Shown in pieces: positions 34,506 through 43,271 of a stretch of DNA of 52,013 nt. The notes under the pieces are model-generated. The model did no database searches. It saw only the letters and a list, made by a program, of their open reading frames with translations, and was not told the origin of the DNA. Each line of letters begins with the position of its first letter. Position 1 is the first letter of the stretch. The DNA is from an uncultured Eubacteriales bacterium (GTDB lineage Bacteria; Bacillota; Clostridia; Oscillospirales; Acutalibacteraceae). Both the position numbers and the translations under genes were made by a program. The stretch is from the NCBI GenBank assembly GCA_900316025.1, contig ONBJ01000031.1, forward strand, positions 1 through 52,013. The letters run 5' to 3'.

Positions 34506-34543
34506 AGCGTCAATATCGCCTGTGCGATATTGACGCTTTTGTT
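34506..34543 (+). terminator. Rho-independent terminator
   Basis: AGCGTCAATATCGC (34506-34519) pairs with GCGATATTGACGCT (34524-34537) in 14 perfect base pairs with loop CTGT, followed by TTTGTT. It starts three bases after the stop of the hypothetical membrane protein. Confidence 0.9.
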
Positions 34544-34697
34544 AAAGTTAAAGGGTGTTGCCCTTATCTTATTTCCTTTCACGGGGCGGTTATAATATCA
34601 AAATATCAATGCTATGTCAATTAAACTGATTATTTCACGGCTTGTATGATTTTATCATCTTCTGCATATCTATTGTTATATGCGAGGTTGATATGAA

Positions 34698-36080
34698 ATG
34701 AGATTGAAGAAATTTTTGATTAACGGAGCTTTTCTTACCGTTACTGCGTTTATAACCAACGTGCTGGGAATGATTTTCAGGGCATATATGAGCAGCCGTA
34801 TAGGAGCGGAAGCTCTGGGACTGTATCAGCTTATCATCACAGTATATGCCTTTGCCGTGACCGTTTCGGTATCGGGAATAACTCTCCTTGTGACAAGGGC
34901 TGTTACAGAGGCGGCGGCTCTCGGAAATGATGGCTGTATAAAAAATATAGTATCAAAATGTATGTCAATCGCTCTTGCGGCAAGTATAGTTTCAGGACTG
35001 CTTCTTTTTATGTCGGGCGGCTTTATTTCGGAGTATATTCTCAGACAAAAGTGTGCGGAACAGGCATTTGAAATTCTGTCGGCAAGTCTGCCGTTTATAG
35101 CCGTATCAGCCTGTATAAGAGGTTACTTTTACGCTGTAAGACAGGCTTTCAAATCCGCAATAGAACAGCTTATCGAACAGATAACGGAATTTGCCGTATT
35201 TGCTGCCGTAATGGTAATATATGAACCTGCAACAATCGGGGGAGTCTGCTCAGCGGCGGCACTTGGAGCTGTCGCATCTGAAGCTGTTACTGCATTGTAT
35301 TCCTTTGTGCTGTACAGAATTGATATAAAACGTTACGCAGCGATTTGCACATCATCATACAGAATAAAAAATAAATTTTTCTCTGTTGCACTTCCTGTTA
35401 CTTTAAGCTCCTGCCTTCGCAACGGTCTGAGCATAATCGAACATTCAACAATTCCTGCATCACTTGAAAGATACGGTCACAGCAAACAAAACTCTCTGCA
35501 TAGCTACGGTATAATTATGGGAATGGTTATGCCCCTGCTCAGCTTTCCGTCAATAGTGATATTCTCATTTGCATCGCTCATAATTCCTGAAGTAAGTGAT
35601 GTTTATGCCAGAACGGATACAAGACAGATACAGTACATAACTTCAAGGGCAATAAAAACCGTTCTTATATTTTCCACACCATTCGGCTGTGCATTTTTCT
35701 TTTTCGGAAAAGAACTTGGAATGCTCGTATATCATAACGAAAATGTCGGAGCATATCTACGCATATTTGCGTTTATCGCACCGCTTATGTACCTTGACAA
35801 AATAGTTGACGGTATACTTAAAGGTCTGAATCAACAGGTTCATTACCTTGCCTATAACATTATGGATTCGCTTATAAGGGTAATTCTTGTTATATTTCTT
35901 GTACCTCGCTTTGGTATTGCGGGAATTATCATAACTATGTACATAAGCTCAATATTCAACACGGGACTTTCTCTCCTCAGGCTTATACAGGTGACTGAAA
36001 TAAGAATAAAAATACTCTGGATAGCTGTTCCTTTGATTATAAGCATACTTGTTGCGGTTTTTATAAAAAGCTTCATATGA
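34698..36080 (+). CDS. spoVB: Stage V sporulation protein B (SpoVB-type flippase)
   Basis: A 460-residue MOP-family protein with about 14 membrane segments. It begins LKKFLINGAFLTVTAFITN and continues RAYMSSRIGAEALGLYQLI, the SpoVB N-terminal pattern. SpoVB is needed for spore cortex assembly and probably moves a peptidoglycan precursor. It differs clearly from the MurJ-like protein at 13190. A weak GAGG lies upstream of ATG 34698. It stands alone between a terminator and a convergent small gene. Confidence 0.88.
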   Translation: MRLKKFLINGAFLTVTAFITNVLGMIFRAYMSSRIGAEALGLYQLIITVYAFAVTVSVSGITLLVTRAVTEAAALGNDGCIKNIVSKCMSIALAASIVSGLLLFMSGGFISEYILRQKCAEQAFEILSASLPFIAVSACIRGYFYAVRQAFKSAIEQLIEQITEFAVFAAVMVIYEPATIGGVCSAAALGAVASEAVTALYSFVLYRIDIKRYAAICTSSYRIKNKFFSVALPVTLSSCLRNGLSIIEHSTIPASLERYGHSKQNSLHSYGIIMGMVMPLLSFPSIVIFSFASLIIPEVSDVYARTDTRQIQYITSRAIKTVLIFSTPFGCAFFFFGKELGMLVYHNENVGAYLRIFAFIAPLMYLDKIVDGILKGLNQQVHYLAYNIMDSLIRVILVIFLVPRFGIAGIIITMYISSIFNTGLSLLRLIQVTEIRIKILWIAVPLIISILVAVFIKSFI

Positions 36081-36116
36081 TTTTAACGCATAAGAATACC
36101 GCCTTTTTACAGGCGG

Positions 36117-36362
36117 TCAGTTGAATAATTCATCTAAAGTAATTTCTGATTTTACAAATACAGAACCAATGTAATAATCATCATAAACAATGATAGATTT
36201 ATTGTCAACAATGTATTGCTGTATCAGGGTTCCATCTACATCTACAAGCAAATCTTTACGAATTGCATTTGTATATTTACGTTCAATCTTCTTACAGGTT
36301 TCCTTAAATTTCTCTGTGCTGTTATCAGGATAAATTGTATAGTCATACCTGAAATTATACAT
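36117..36362 (-). CDS. Small hypothetical protein
   Basis: This frame of 81 residues (MYNFRYDYTIYPDNSTEKF at the start) contains RKDLLVDVDGTLIQQ, a short acidic D-x-D-G stretch that is too little to call a HAD protein. Codon use is more AT-rich than in the neighbours, which may mark recent arrival. ATG 36362 has no strong ribosome site. It is convergent with spoVB, separated by a small hairpin, ACCGCC/GGCGGT at 36098-36117. I do not recognise it. Confidence 0.5.
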   Translation of the reverse strand: MYNFRYDYTIYPDNSTEKFKETCKKIERKYTNAIRKDLLVDVDGTLIQQYIVDNKSIIVYDDYYIGSVFVKSEITLDELFN

Positions 36363-36470
36363 ATTCAAATTACCGCTTTTATACGGCAGTTCTTATATTT
36401 TCAGGAATAAAATATAAAAACTGACAGATAATATTTTTGAAAATGAAAATTAAAGGAGATTATATATATT

Positions 36471-37010
36471 ATGAAAGCTACAGGAATTGTCCGCAGAATT
36501 GATGACCTCGGAAGAATTGTCATTCCAAAGGAAATAAGGCGGACTTTACGAATTCGTGAGGGCGACCCTCTTGAAATATATACAGATTCAAACGGAGAAG
36601 TAATTTTCAAAAAATATTCTCCTGTGGGTGAACTTAGCAGCTTCGCTTCAACCTATGCCGAGGTTCTCAGCAAAATAGGCGGCTTCCCTACTCTTATCAG
36701 CGACCGTGACCATATCGTTTCAGCGGCAGGAGTTCCTAAAAGAGAGTTTCTCGAAAGACGTGTAACCCAGTCTATCGAGGAGCTTATGCAGAACCGACAA
36801 AGCTATAATTCGGGTGAAAATCATTTTTCGGTACAGCCCGTTGAGGGTATGGACTACTTCGCTATGCTTATATACCCTATCATAGCTTCGGGGGACGTTA
36901 CAGGCAGTGTGATTATGCTTTCCACCGAACAGAGAAGCGTTCCTAAGGAAGCCGACATCAAGCTTGCCCAGAGTGCCGCTTCATTCCTCGGAAAACAGAT
37001 GGAGGAGTAA
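36471..37010 (+). CDS. spoVT: Stage V sporulation protein T (AbrB-family regulator)
   Basis: This 179-residue transcription factor has an N-terminal AbrB swapped-hairpin DNA-binding domain (TGIVRRIDDLGRIVIPKEIR at about 4-23) and a C-terminal GAF-like domain (about 55-179). SpoVT controls genes in the forespore late in sporulation. AAAGGAG lies upstream of ATG 36471. No sigma-A promoter is obvious upstream. Cloverleaf element E follows its stop. Confidence 0.93.
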   Translation: MKATGIVRRIDDLGRIVIPKEIRRTLRIREGDPLEIYTDSNGEVIFKKYSPVGELSSFASTYAEVLSKIGGFPTLISDRDHIVSAAGVPKREFLERRVTQSIEELMQNRQSYNSGENHFSVQPVEGMDYFAMLIYPIIASGDVTGSVIMLSTEQRSVPKEADIKLAQSAASFLGKQMEE

Positions 37011-37025
37011 CTCTCAGACTTGCGG

Positions 37026-37152
37026 CTGCACTCAGGCGGCGATTTCAGCCGACAAAAGCATTCGCTTTTGTCAAAAGTCAGGCAGAATGCCTGACTTTTC
37101 GTTTCGGACGTTCGTCCGAAACGGGCTGAAATCGCCGCAGCTCTGCACTCAG
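37026..37152 (+). repeat. Cloverleaf element E with flanking direct repeats
   Basis: The outer stem GCGGCGATTTCAGCC (37036-37050) pairs with 37124-37138 over 15 bases. Three abutting hairpins: 37051-37072 (GACAAAAGC/GCTTTTGTC, loop ATTC), 37073-37099 (AAAAGTCAGGCA/TGCCTGACTTTT, loop GAA) and 37100-37123 (CGTTTCGGAC/GTCCGAAACG, loop GTTC). CTGCACTCAG stands directly on both sides (37026-37035 and 37143-37152). The outer stem has the GATTTCAG variant with the matching change, GATTGCAG to CTGAAATC, on the other arm. Confidence 0.88.
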
Positions 37153-37223
37153 CCTTGGGTAATGATTTTTTCCCCACGCTCAGAAACAAGCAGAAATTTC
37201 CATAATTGTACACATATTATGCC

Positions 37224-37252
37224 TTGACTTCATATTCAAAGAAAGATAATAT
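37224..37252 (+). promoter_or_regulatory. Probable promoter of rarA
   Basis: TTGACT (37224-37229), a 17-base spacer and TAATAT (37247-37252), 39 bases before the rarA start. Confidence 0.6.
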
Positions 37253-37291
37253 TTACTCATACCAAAAACAAGAAATCAAGGAAGGCTGTTT

Positions 37292-38572
37292 ATGAAAAAT
37301 CCTTTGGCTGACAAAATAAGACCACACTCTATTGACGAAATTGTAGGACAAAAACATCTTCTCGGAAAAGGTAAGGCACTCAGAAACATCATAGAAAACA
37401 ACCGTGATATTCCTAATATGATATTCTACGGCCCTTCGGGAGTCGGAAAAAGTACGCTTGCGTCGTACATAGCACAAAGAACAAAAAAGACCCTGCGTAA
37501 GCTTAACGGAACTACTGCATCAACGGCGGATATAAAGCAGATAGTCGCAGAGCTGGATACCATTGAGGGTATGAACGGTATTCTTCTCTATCTTGACGAA
37601 ATTCAGTACTTCAACAAAAAGCAGCAGCAGACGCTCCTTGAATACCTTGAAAACGGAAGTATAACGCTTATTGCCTCTACCACCGAAAACCCCTATTTCT
37701 ACATATACAACGCTGTTTTAAGCCGCTGTACCGTATTTGAATTCAAGCCCGTTTCAAAGGAGGAAACCGCAAAAGCCGTAAGACGTGGATTTAAGCTTAT
37801 GTCGGAGGAAATCGGCGAAGAAATAGATGCAGACGAAAATGTCATAGAATATATATCAGCCGCCTGTTCGGGTGATGTACGCAAGGCTATAAATGCCGTT
37901 GAGCTTTGCACGTTATCCGCCGTACCTCAGAAAAATTCTGACGGCAGATATGTAAGAAAAATATCGGCGGAAAGTGCGGCTGAGCTTACAAAGCACAGCT
38001 CAATGAGATACGACAAGGACGGTGACTTTCATTATGACCTGCTGTCTGCTTTTCAAAAATCAATGCGTGGTTCAGACCCCGATGCGGCTGTCTACTATCT
38101 TGCCCGACTGCTTTCGGCAGGCGATTTGCTTTCGGCTTGCAGAAGGCTTATGGTATGTGCCTGCGAAGATGTCGGACTTGCTTATCCTCAGATAATTCCG
38201 ATAGTAAAATCCTGCGTGGATATTGCACTTCAGGTAGGACTTCCCGAAGCAAGAATACCTCTTGCGGACGCTGTAATTATGGTATGCAACGCACCAAAAA
38301 GCAATTCCGCATATGTCGCCGTAAACAGTGCTATGGCTGACATCGAAAACGGAATGGTCGGTGATATTCCACGAAGTCTGCAAAATATGCACTTCGACGG
38401 TGAGGACAATCCGAACAAGGGTCAGTTCTATCTCTATCCGCACGATTATCCGAACCACTATGTAAAACAGCAGTATCTGCCCGATACTTTAAAGGACAGA
38501 CATTATTATGAATTTGGAAACAACAAAAATGAACAGGCTTTCAGGGAGTATCAGCGAAAAATAAAATCTTAA
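37292..38572 (+). CDS. rarA: Replication-associated recombination ATPase RarA (MgsA)
   Basis: The 426-residue AAA+ ATPase acts at stalled replication forks. It shows PLADKIRPHSIDEIVGQKHL at the start, Walker A GPSGVGKST near residue 51, Walker B LLYLDEIQYF near residue 98, sensor 1 STTENPYF and the C-terminal MgsA helices with HDYPNHYVKQQYLPD. Members of this family form tetramers. GGAAGG precedes ATG 37292. It is a single gene with its own promoter. Some relatives have DEIH or DEVH at Walker B; here it is DEIQ. Confidence 0.92.
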   Translation: MKNPLADKIRPHSIDEIVGQKHLLGKGKALRNIIENNRDIPNMIFYGPSGVGKSTLASYIAQRTKKTLRKLNGTTASTADIKQIVAELDTIEGMNGILLYLDEIQYFNKKQQQTLLEYLENGSITLIASTTENPYFYIYNAVLSRCTVFEFKPVSKEETAKAVRRGFKLMSEEIGEEIDADENVIEYISAACSGDVRKAINAVELCTLSAVPQKNSDGRYVRKISAESAAELTKHSSMRYDKDGDFHYDLLSAFQKSMRGSDPDAAVYYLARLLSAGDLLSACRRLMVCACEDVGLAYPQIIPIVKSCVDIALQVGLPEARIPLADAVIMVCNAPKSNSAYVAVNSAMADIENGMVGDIPRSLQNMHFDGEDNPNKGQFYLYPHDYPNHYVKQQYLPDTLKDRHYYEFGNNKNEQAFREYQRKIKS

Positions 38573-38653
38573 GAAAATACTGCCGTAAACAGTTCGGGAG
38601 TAAAGGCTTTTGTAAATCCGAAAAAATATATCTCGGAAATTTTGTTATGATAC

Positions 38654-38682
38654 TTGAAAACAGAATTGTAATGTGATAAAAT
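38654..38682 (+). promoter_or_regulatory. Sigma-A promoter of rpsB-tsf
   Basis: TTGAAA (38654-38659), a 17-base spacer and TAAAAT (38677-38682) preceded by TGA. The predicted start near 38689 leaves a leader of about 107 bases. Confidence 0.75.
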
Positions 38683-38698
38683 ATATGAGCATTTCGCA

Positions 38699-38764
38699 CG
38701 TTGAAGCTGATTGTCGGGTGCTGTCAAGCCATTTACAGTCGGACAAAGCAAAAGCAGCTCAACG
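38699..38764 (+). promoter_or_regulatory. Folded leader of rpsB
   Basis: CGTTGAAGCTG (38699-38709) pairs with CAGCTCAACG (38755-38764) with one bulged A. Inside, TTGTC (38711-38715) pairs with GACAA (38742-38746) and CTGT (38721-38724) with ACAG (38735-38738). GGAGGATTTTTT follows directly, then the real ribosome site AAGGAGG. Such a leader could bind S2 for feedback control, as ribosomal proteins often do; that is inference. Confidence 0.5.
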
Positions 38765-38795
38765 GAGGATTTTTTAACCTAAGGAGGATTTTACA

Positions 38796-39551
38796 ATGGC
38801 AGTAGTATCAATGAAACAACTTTTGGAAGCAGGCGTTCACTTCGGTCACCAGACAAGAAGATGGAACCCTAAGATGGCAGAGTACATTTTCACAGAGAGA
38901 AACGGTATCTATATCATCGACCTCCAGAAGACAGTAAAGAAGCTTGAAGAAGCATACGCATTTATCCGTGAGATTTCAATGGACGGCAAGAGCGTTCTCT
39001 TCGTAGGAACAAAGAAGCAGGCTCAGGATTCCGTAAAGGAAGAGGCTGAAAGAGCAGGAGCATTCTATGTAAACGCAAGATGGCTCGGCGGTATGATGAC
39101 AAACTTCACAACTATTCAGAGAAGAATTAACAGACTTAAGCAGCTCCGTGCTATGGAGGCTGACGGAACATTTGACCTTCTGCCCAAGAAAGAGGTTATC
39201 AAGCTCAACCTTGAGATTGAAAAGCTTGAGAAGTTTATGGGCGGTATCAAGGAAATGAAGGAAATGCCCGGTGCATTGTTCATAGTTGACCCCCGCAAGG
39301 AAAGAATAGCTGTAGCAGAAGCTAAGAAGCTCGGTATTCCCATAGTAGCTATCGTAGATACAAACTGCGACCCTGACGAGATTGACTATGTTATCCCCGG
39401 TAACGATGACGCAATCCGTGCAGTAAAGCTTATCGCAGGAGCAATAGCAAATGCTATTATCGAAGGTAACGAGGGCAGAATGGGTGCGGCTGCTGAGGAT
39501 AACAGCGATGAGGAAGCTGTTGAAGAAGTTGCTGAGGAAACAGAAGAATAA
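38796..39551 (+). CDS. rpsB: 30S ribosomal protein S2
   Basis: This 251-residue protein has the S2 blocks [20 protein letters not shown] at the start, FVGTKKQAQ near residue 68 and [20 protein letters not shown] near residue 187. The acidic C-terminal tail (about 228-251) is longer than in short S2 proteins. It belongs to the small ribosomal subunit and is followed 57 bases later by tsf, the standard order. Codon use is biased, as expected for high expression. AAGGAGG is placed well before ATG 38796. Confidence 0.96.
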   Translation: MAVVSMKQLLEAGVHFGHQTRRWNPKMAEYIFTERNGIYIIDLQKTVKKLEEAYAFIREISMDGKSVLFVGTKKQAQDSVKEEAERAGAFYVNARWLGGMMTNFTTIQRRINRLKQLRAMEADGTFDLLPKKEVIKLNLEIEKLEKFMGGIKEMKEMPGALFIVDPRKERIAVAEAKKLGIPIVAIVDTNCDPDEIDYVIPGNDDAIRAVKLIAGAIANAIIEGNEGRMGAAAEDNSDEEAVEEVAEETEE

Positions 39552-39608
39552 TTTTATTCTGAACTGATGAATTTAATATAATAAACAATTACGAGAGGAT
39601 TGATATAA

Positions 39609-40517
39609 ATGGCATTTACAGCTAAAGACGTTAAGGCTCTGAGAGAAAAGACAGGCTGCGGTATGATGGACTGCAAAAAGGCTCTTACAGAGGCTGACGG
39701 AGATATGGACAAGGCAGTTGACTTTCTGAGAGAGCAGGGTCTTGCAAAGCAGGAGAAGAAGAGCGGCAGAATAGCTGCTGAGGGTGTTGCTTTCGCAAAG
39801 ACAAATGCAGAAGGTACAGTAGGCGTTGTAATCGAAGTAAACGCAGAAACAGACTTTGTTGCAAAGAATGCAGATTTTCAGGCTTTTGTTGAAATATGTG
39901 CGAATACAGTTATGGAGCAGAATCCTGCCGATGTTGAAGCACTTCTTGCTTGTGTTGCAACAGGCTCAACAGATACGGTTGACGCTTTGCTCAAGGATAA
40001 AATCCTTACAATCGGCGAGAATATAAAAATCCGCAGATTTGTTCGTTACGAGGGCAACGTTATAGCTTATATCCACGCAGCAGGCAGAATCGGAGTTATC
40101 GTAAACTTTGATACAGATGTTGCAGATAAGGACGGCTTCAAGACATATGCAAAGGATATTGCTATGCAGATTGCAGCTATCAACCCCAGTTTCCTTGACA
40201 AGGCTTCGGTTTCGGCTGAAACACTTGAGCATGAGAAGAAAATCCTTACAGAGCAGGTTATCAACGAGGGCAAGCCTGCCGCTATTGCCGAGAAAATCGT
40301 TATGGGTAAAATCGGCAAGTACTATAAGGAAAACTGCCTTGTTGAGCAGGTATTCGTTAAGGACAGCAGCCTGACAGTTACTCAGTATACGAACAATACC
40401 GCTAAAGAGCTTGGCGGATATATCAGGATTGTTGACTTTGTTCGTTATGAAAAGGGCGAGGGTCTTGAAAAGAGAGAGGATAACTTCGCTGATGAAGTTG
40501 CTTCAATGGTAAAGTAA
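39609..40517 (+). CDS. tsf: Elongation factor Ts
   Basis: A 302-residue nucleotide exchange factor for EF-Tu. The UBA-like N-terminus carries KALREKTGCGMMDCKKAL, and the core holds VEVNAETDFVAKN-type sequence near residue 78. Full length and well conserved. GAGAGGAT lies before ATG 39609. It is co-transcribed with rpsB and closed by a terminator at 40567. Confidence 0.95.
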   Translation: MAFTAKDVKALREKTGCGMMDCKKALTEADGDMDKAVDFLREQGLAKQEKKSGRIAAEGVAFAKTNAEGTVGVVIEVNAETDFVAKNADFQAFVEICANTVMEQNPADVEALLACVATGSTDTVDALLKDKILTIGENIKIRRFVRYEGNVIAYIHAAGRIGVIVNFDTDVADKDGFKTYAKDIAMQIAAINPSFLDKASVSAETLEHEKKILTEQVINEGKPAAIAEKIVMGKIGKYYKENCLVEQVFVKDSSLTVTQYTNNTAKELGGYIRIVDFVRYEKGEGLEKREDNFADEVASMVK

Positions 40518-40566
40518 TTTACTGAATTATGGTTTTTGAATAAATCAAATCAATGACTTTATGCGT

Positions 40567-40603
40567 AAAATGCGGTTGTGCAGTGGTGCAGCCGCATTTT
40601 CTT
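40567..40603 (+). terminator. Terminator of rpsB-tsf
   Basis: AAAATGCGG (40567-40575) pairs with CCGCATTTT (40592-40600), with further pairs TTG/CAG-type inside, and CTTG follows. It lies 50 bases after the tsf stop. Confidence 0.75.
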
Positions 40604-40698
40604 GATAATTTCGGCATAAGTATATAAATATATAGGATATTTTACAGGCAGAAAAAAATATAATTATTGTTGAAATCGGCAAAACTGACAGCGGGTTA

Positions 40699-40727
40699 TT
40701 GACAAATTTTTTTCTTAGGTATATACT
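40699..40727 (+). promoter_or_regulatory. Sigma-A promoter of glnN
   Basis: TTGACA (40699-40704), a 17-base spacer and TATACT (40722-40727). It places the transcript start near 40734, immediately before the attenuator. Confidence 0.85.
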
Positions 40728-40738
40728 TTAGTCACAAA

Positions 40739-40790
40739 ACAGCAATGACGCTGTAGGTTGGCGGTTTCGCTGTACCTACGGCGTTTTTGG
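40739..40790 (+). promoter_or_regulatory. Two-state attenuator in the glnN leader
   Basis: First hairpin: ACAGC (40739-40743) and GCTGT (40750-40754) with the six-base loop AATGAC. Second hairpin: CGCTGTAGGT (40749-40758) with ACCTACGGCG (40774-40783), inner pairs GCG/CGC, then TTTTT (40784-40788). GCTGT belongs to both, so the hairpins exclude each other: the first would act as antiterminator and the second as terminator. The loop has A at position 1 and G at position 4, as in RNA targets of ANTAR antiterminators. Only one such hairpin is seen, whereas known targets have two. Confidence 0.6.
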
Positions 40791-40834
40791 TTTATTGTCA
40801 GGAAAAATATAAAATTAAGACAGGAGAGCGTACA

Positions 40835-42928
40835 ATGGTAAAAGTACCCGAGCTTTTTGGCAGTATGGTTTTTGACGATGCTACCATGAAAGAAAGACTT
40901 CCGAAAGAAACTTACAAGGCACTGAAAAAAACAATCAAGGAAGGTGCACCGCTTGATATAAACGTAGCCAATATAGTAGCAAATGCTATGAAGGACTGGG
41001 CTATCGAAAAGGGTGCAACACACTATACGCACTGGTTTCAGCCAATGACGGGAATTACTGCCGAAAAGCATGACAGCTTTATCAATCCTACCGATGACGG
41101 CAAGGTAATTATGGAATTTTCAGGCAAGGAGCTTATCAAGGGTGAGCCTGACGCTTCATCTTTCCCCTCGGGCGGAATAAGAGCAACCTTTGAGGCAAGA
41201 GGCTATACCGCATGGGATCCTACTTCATATGCTTTCGTAAAAAATGAAACTCTCTGTATCCCGACGGCATTCTGCTCATATACGGGTGAGGCTCTCGATA
41301 AAAAAACACCTCTCCTGCGTTCTATGGAGAGAATAAGCGATGAAGCAATAAGAATACTCAGAGTACTCGGCGATAACGAAACCGCAAGAGTTGTGACTAC
41401 AGTAGGCCCCGAACAGGAATATTTCCTCATTGATGAAGAACTCTACAACAAAAGAAAAGACCTTATATATACAGGAAGAACTCTTTTCGGAGCTAAAGCT
41501 CCCAAGGGTCAGGAGATGGAAGACCATTACTTCGGTTCGATAAAGCCCAGAGTTATTGCTTATATGCAGGATCTGGACGAAGAACTCTGGAAGCTGGGCA
41601 TATACTCAAAAACAAGACATAATGAAGTTGCTCCCGCACAGCACGAAATGGCTCCCATATTTACCACGACAAACCTCGCTACAGACCATAACCAGCTTAC
41701 AATGGAGGTTATGAAACGAGTTGCTCATAAACACGGACTTGTATGTCTTTTACACGAAAAACCCTTTGCAGGAGTAAACGGAAGCGGTAAGCATAATAAC
41801 TGGTCGCTTTCCACAAATACTGGAAGAAATCTTCTGAAACCCGGTAAAGACCCTATCCGCAACACGGAATTTCTCATATTCCTTGCGGCTATAATGAAGG
41901 GCGTTTATGAATATCAGGATTTGCTCAGAGTTTCCGTTGCAAGTGCAGGAAATGACCACCGTCTTGGTGCTAACGAAGCTCCCCCTGCAATTATATCTAT
42001 GTTTATCGGCGATGACCTCGAAGCTGTTGTGAATGCTATCATTGAGGGAAAATCCGTAGTAAACAACGAAGCAGGAAATATGGATCTGGGCGTAGGTGTT
42101 CTGCCTGACTTCAAAAAGGATACAACAGACCGTAACCGTACATCACCTTTTGCTTTCACAGGAAATAAGTTTGAATTTCGTTCTCTGGGTTCATCACTCA
42201 ATATAGCTTGTCCGAATATTATGCTCAATACCATAGTTGCAGAGGAGCTTAGTCAGTTTGCCGATAAGCTCGAACCCGTTGAGGATAAACAGTCGGCTGT
42301 GAAGGCTCTTATCAGAGAAACATTCAAAGAGTATAAGGATATAGTTTTCAACGGCGACAACTACTCCGATGAGTGGGTTGCCGAAGCTGAAAGAAGAGGT
42401 TTGCTCAATCTTCGTTCAATGCCTGTTGCTATGCCGTACTTTGTTGCCGAAAAGAATGTAAAGCTCTTTACAAAGCATAATGTACACACACGCAGAGAAA
42501 TGTTCTCAAGATATGAAATTCAGCAGGAGGAATACGGAAAGGTTATAAATATAGAAGCACTTACTATGATAGAAATGGCAAGAAGAGATATTTTCCCTGC
42601 TGTTTCAGCATATGTTCAGAAGCTGGTTGAAGCTTGTAATGCCAAAAAGGCACTGAGTGCTTCAATTCCTTGTGATGCGGAGCTTGCCGTTATTGAAAAG
42701 CTTTCAAAGCTGCTGTGCTGTTTCTATAATAAGATAGAGGTACTTGAGGAAAAGGTAAATGCTGCAAAGGGAATAAAAGATGTTGCAGAAAGAGCACTTT
42801 TCTATGGTGAGGAAGTTTTCAACGCTATGAACGAACTCAGAGCGGTCGGCGATGAGATGGAAGTTTCAACCGCTGCCGGTTACTGGCCTTATCCTTCATA
42901 CGGTGAACTGCTTTACGGAGTAAGATAA
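40835..42928 (+). CDS. glnN: Glutamine synthetase type III
   Basis: This 697-residue enzyme joins ammonia to glutamate using ATP. Length and order are those of GSIII, much longer than GSI. Active-site segments are [12 protein letters not shown] near residue 195, [15 protein letters not shown] near residue 265 and [18 protein letters not shown] near residue 320. AGGAGAG lies before ATG 40835; the earlier in-frame start at 40787 falls in the attenuator. Nitrogen control probably acts through the leader attenuator. A hairpin array and a terminator follow. Confidence 0.95.
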   Translation: MVKVPELFGSMVFDDATMKERLPKETYKALKKTIKEGAPLDINVANIVANAMKDWAIEKGATHYTHWFQPMTGITAEKHDSFINPTDDGKVIMEFSGKELIKGEPDASSFPSGGIRATFEARGYTAWDPTSYAFVKNETLCIPTAFCSYTGEALDKKTPLLRSMERISDEAIRILRVLGDNETARVVTTVGPEQEYFLIDEELYNKRKDLIYTGRTLFGAKAPKGQEMEDHYFGSIKPRVIAYMQDLDEELWKLGIYSKTRHNEVAPAQHEMAPIFTTTNLATDHNQLTMEVMKRVAHKHGLVCLLHEKPFAGVNGSGKHNNWSLSTNTGRNLLKPGKDPIRNTEFLIFLAAIMKGVYEYQDLLRVSVASAGNDHRLGANEAPPAIISMFIGDDLEAVVNAIIEGKSVVNNEAGNMDLGVGVLPDFKKDTTDRNRTSPFAFTGNKFEFRSLGSSLNIACPNIMLNTIVAEELSQFADKLEPVEDKQSAVKALIRETFKEYKDIVFNGDNYSDEWVAEAERRGLLNLRSMPVAMPYFVAEKNVKLFTKHNVHTRREMFSRYEIQQEEYGKVINIEALTMIEMARRDIFPAVSAYVQKLVEACNAKKALSASIPCDAELAVIEKLSKLLCCFYNKIEVLEEKVNAAKGIKDVAERALFYGEEVFNAMNELRAVGDEMEVSTAAGYWPYPSYGELLYGVR

Positions 42929-42948
42929 TCAGAAACCAAGACATAGCA

Positions 42949-43062
42949 AAACCATAAAGTTTAGGTCAAGCCTTTTCAAAGGCTTGCGGGTCAAGGGCAG
43001 AGCCCTTGCGGTTTCCAAAGGCGGAGCCTTTGGTCAGGATTTTAAAGGGTGAAACCCTTTAA
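42949..43062 (+). repeat. Hairpin-array repeat, copy 1
   Basis: Four hairpins in a row: AAGCCTTT/AAAGGCTT, CAAGGGC/GCCCTTG, CCAAAGGC/GCCTTTGG and TTAAAGGGT/ACCCTTTAA, loops of 2-3 bases. The part 43010-43062 matches, in inverse orientation, 43161-43212, and the outer ACCATAAAG word also recurs inverted at 43241-43250. The copies thus face each other around the glnN terminator. The gap 42929-43271 holds only these repeats and two plain hairpins. Confidence 0.8.
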
Positions 43063-43079
43063 CGGAAACTAAAAGAACG

Positions 43080-43106
43080 CCCTGATACCGCTCAGCGGTA
43101 TCAGGG
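43080..43106 (+). other. 12-bp perfect hairpin
   Basis: CCCTGATACCGC (43080-43091) pairs with GCGGTATCAGGG (43095-43106) around TCA. No T tract follows on either side, so it is not a standard terminator. It lies between the two hairpin arrays. Confidence 0.7.
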
Positions 43107-43117
43107 CAAAGTATTTT

Positions 43118-43149
43118 CAAAAATGCCTTGAAAAAGGCATTTTTGTTTT
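43118..43149 (+). terminator. Probable terminator of glnN
   Basis: CAAAAATGCCTT (43118-43129) pairs with AAGGCATTTTTG (43134-43145) around GAAA, then TTTTA. It would work in both directions. It lies about 190 bases after the glnN stop, so the hairpin array would be part of the mRNA. Confidence 0.8.
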
Positions 43150-43160
43150 ATTACTTGTTG

Positions 43161-43253
43161 TTAAAGGGCGTTGCCCTTTAAAATCCCACCAAAGGCTCCG
43201 CCTTTGGAAACCGTGAACTTTTGAAAAAGTTCAATCAAAACTTTTATGGTTTC
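43161..43253 (-). repeat. Hairpin-array repeat, copy 2 (inverted)
   Basis: Read on the minus strand it repeats copy 1: ACCATAAAAG, then a hairpin GAACTTTT/AAGTTC, GGTTTCC, CCAAAGGC/GCCTTTGG, and TAAAGGGC/GCCCTTTA. The CAAGGGC hairpin of copy 1 is absent. The first hairpin has another stem sequence in the same position, but both arms match. Confidence 0.8.
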
Positions 43254-43271
43254 TCCGTCCTGCTTTTGCGG

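Noticed and set aside
40755..40800. Second ANTAR-type hairpin in the glnN leader
   Set aside because: No further hexaloop with A1 and G4 could be found; the next stem is the terminator itself.
42949..43253. Hairpin array downstream of glnN as a CRISPR array
   Set aside because: There are no regular spacers of equal length; the repeats are palindromic hairpins with two copies facing each other, and no cas gene is present.
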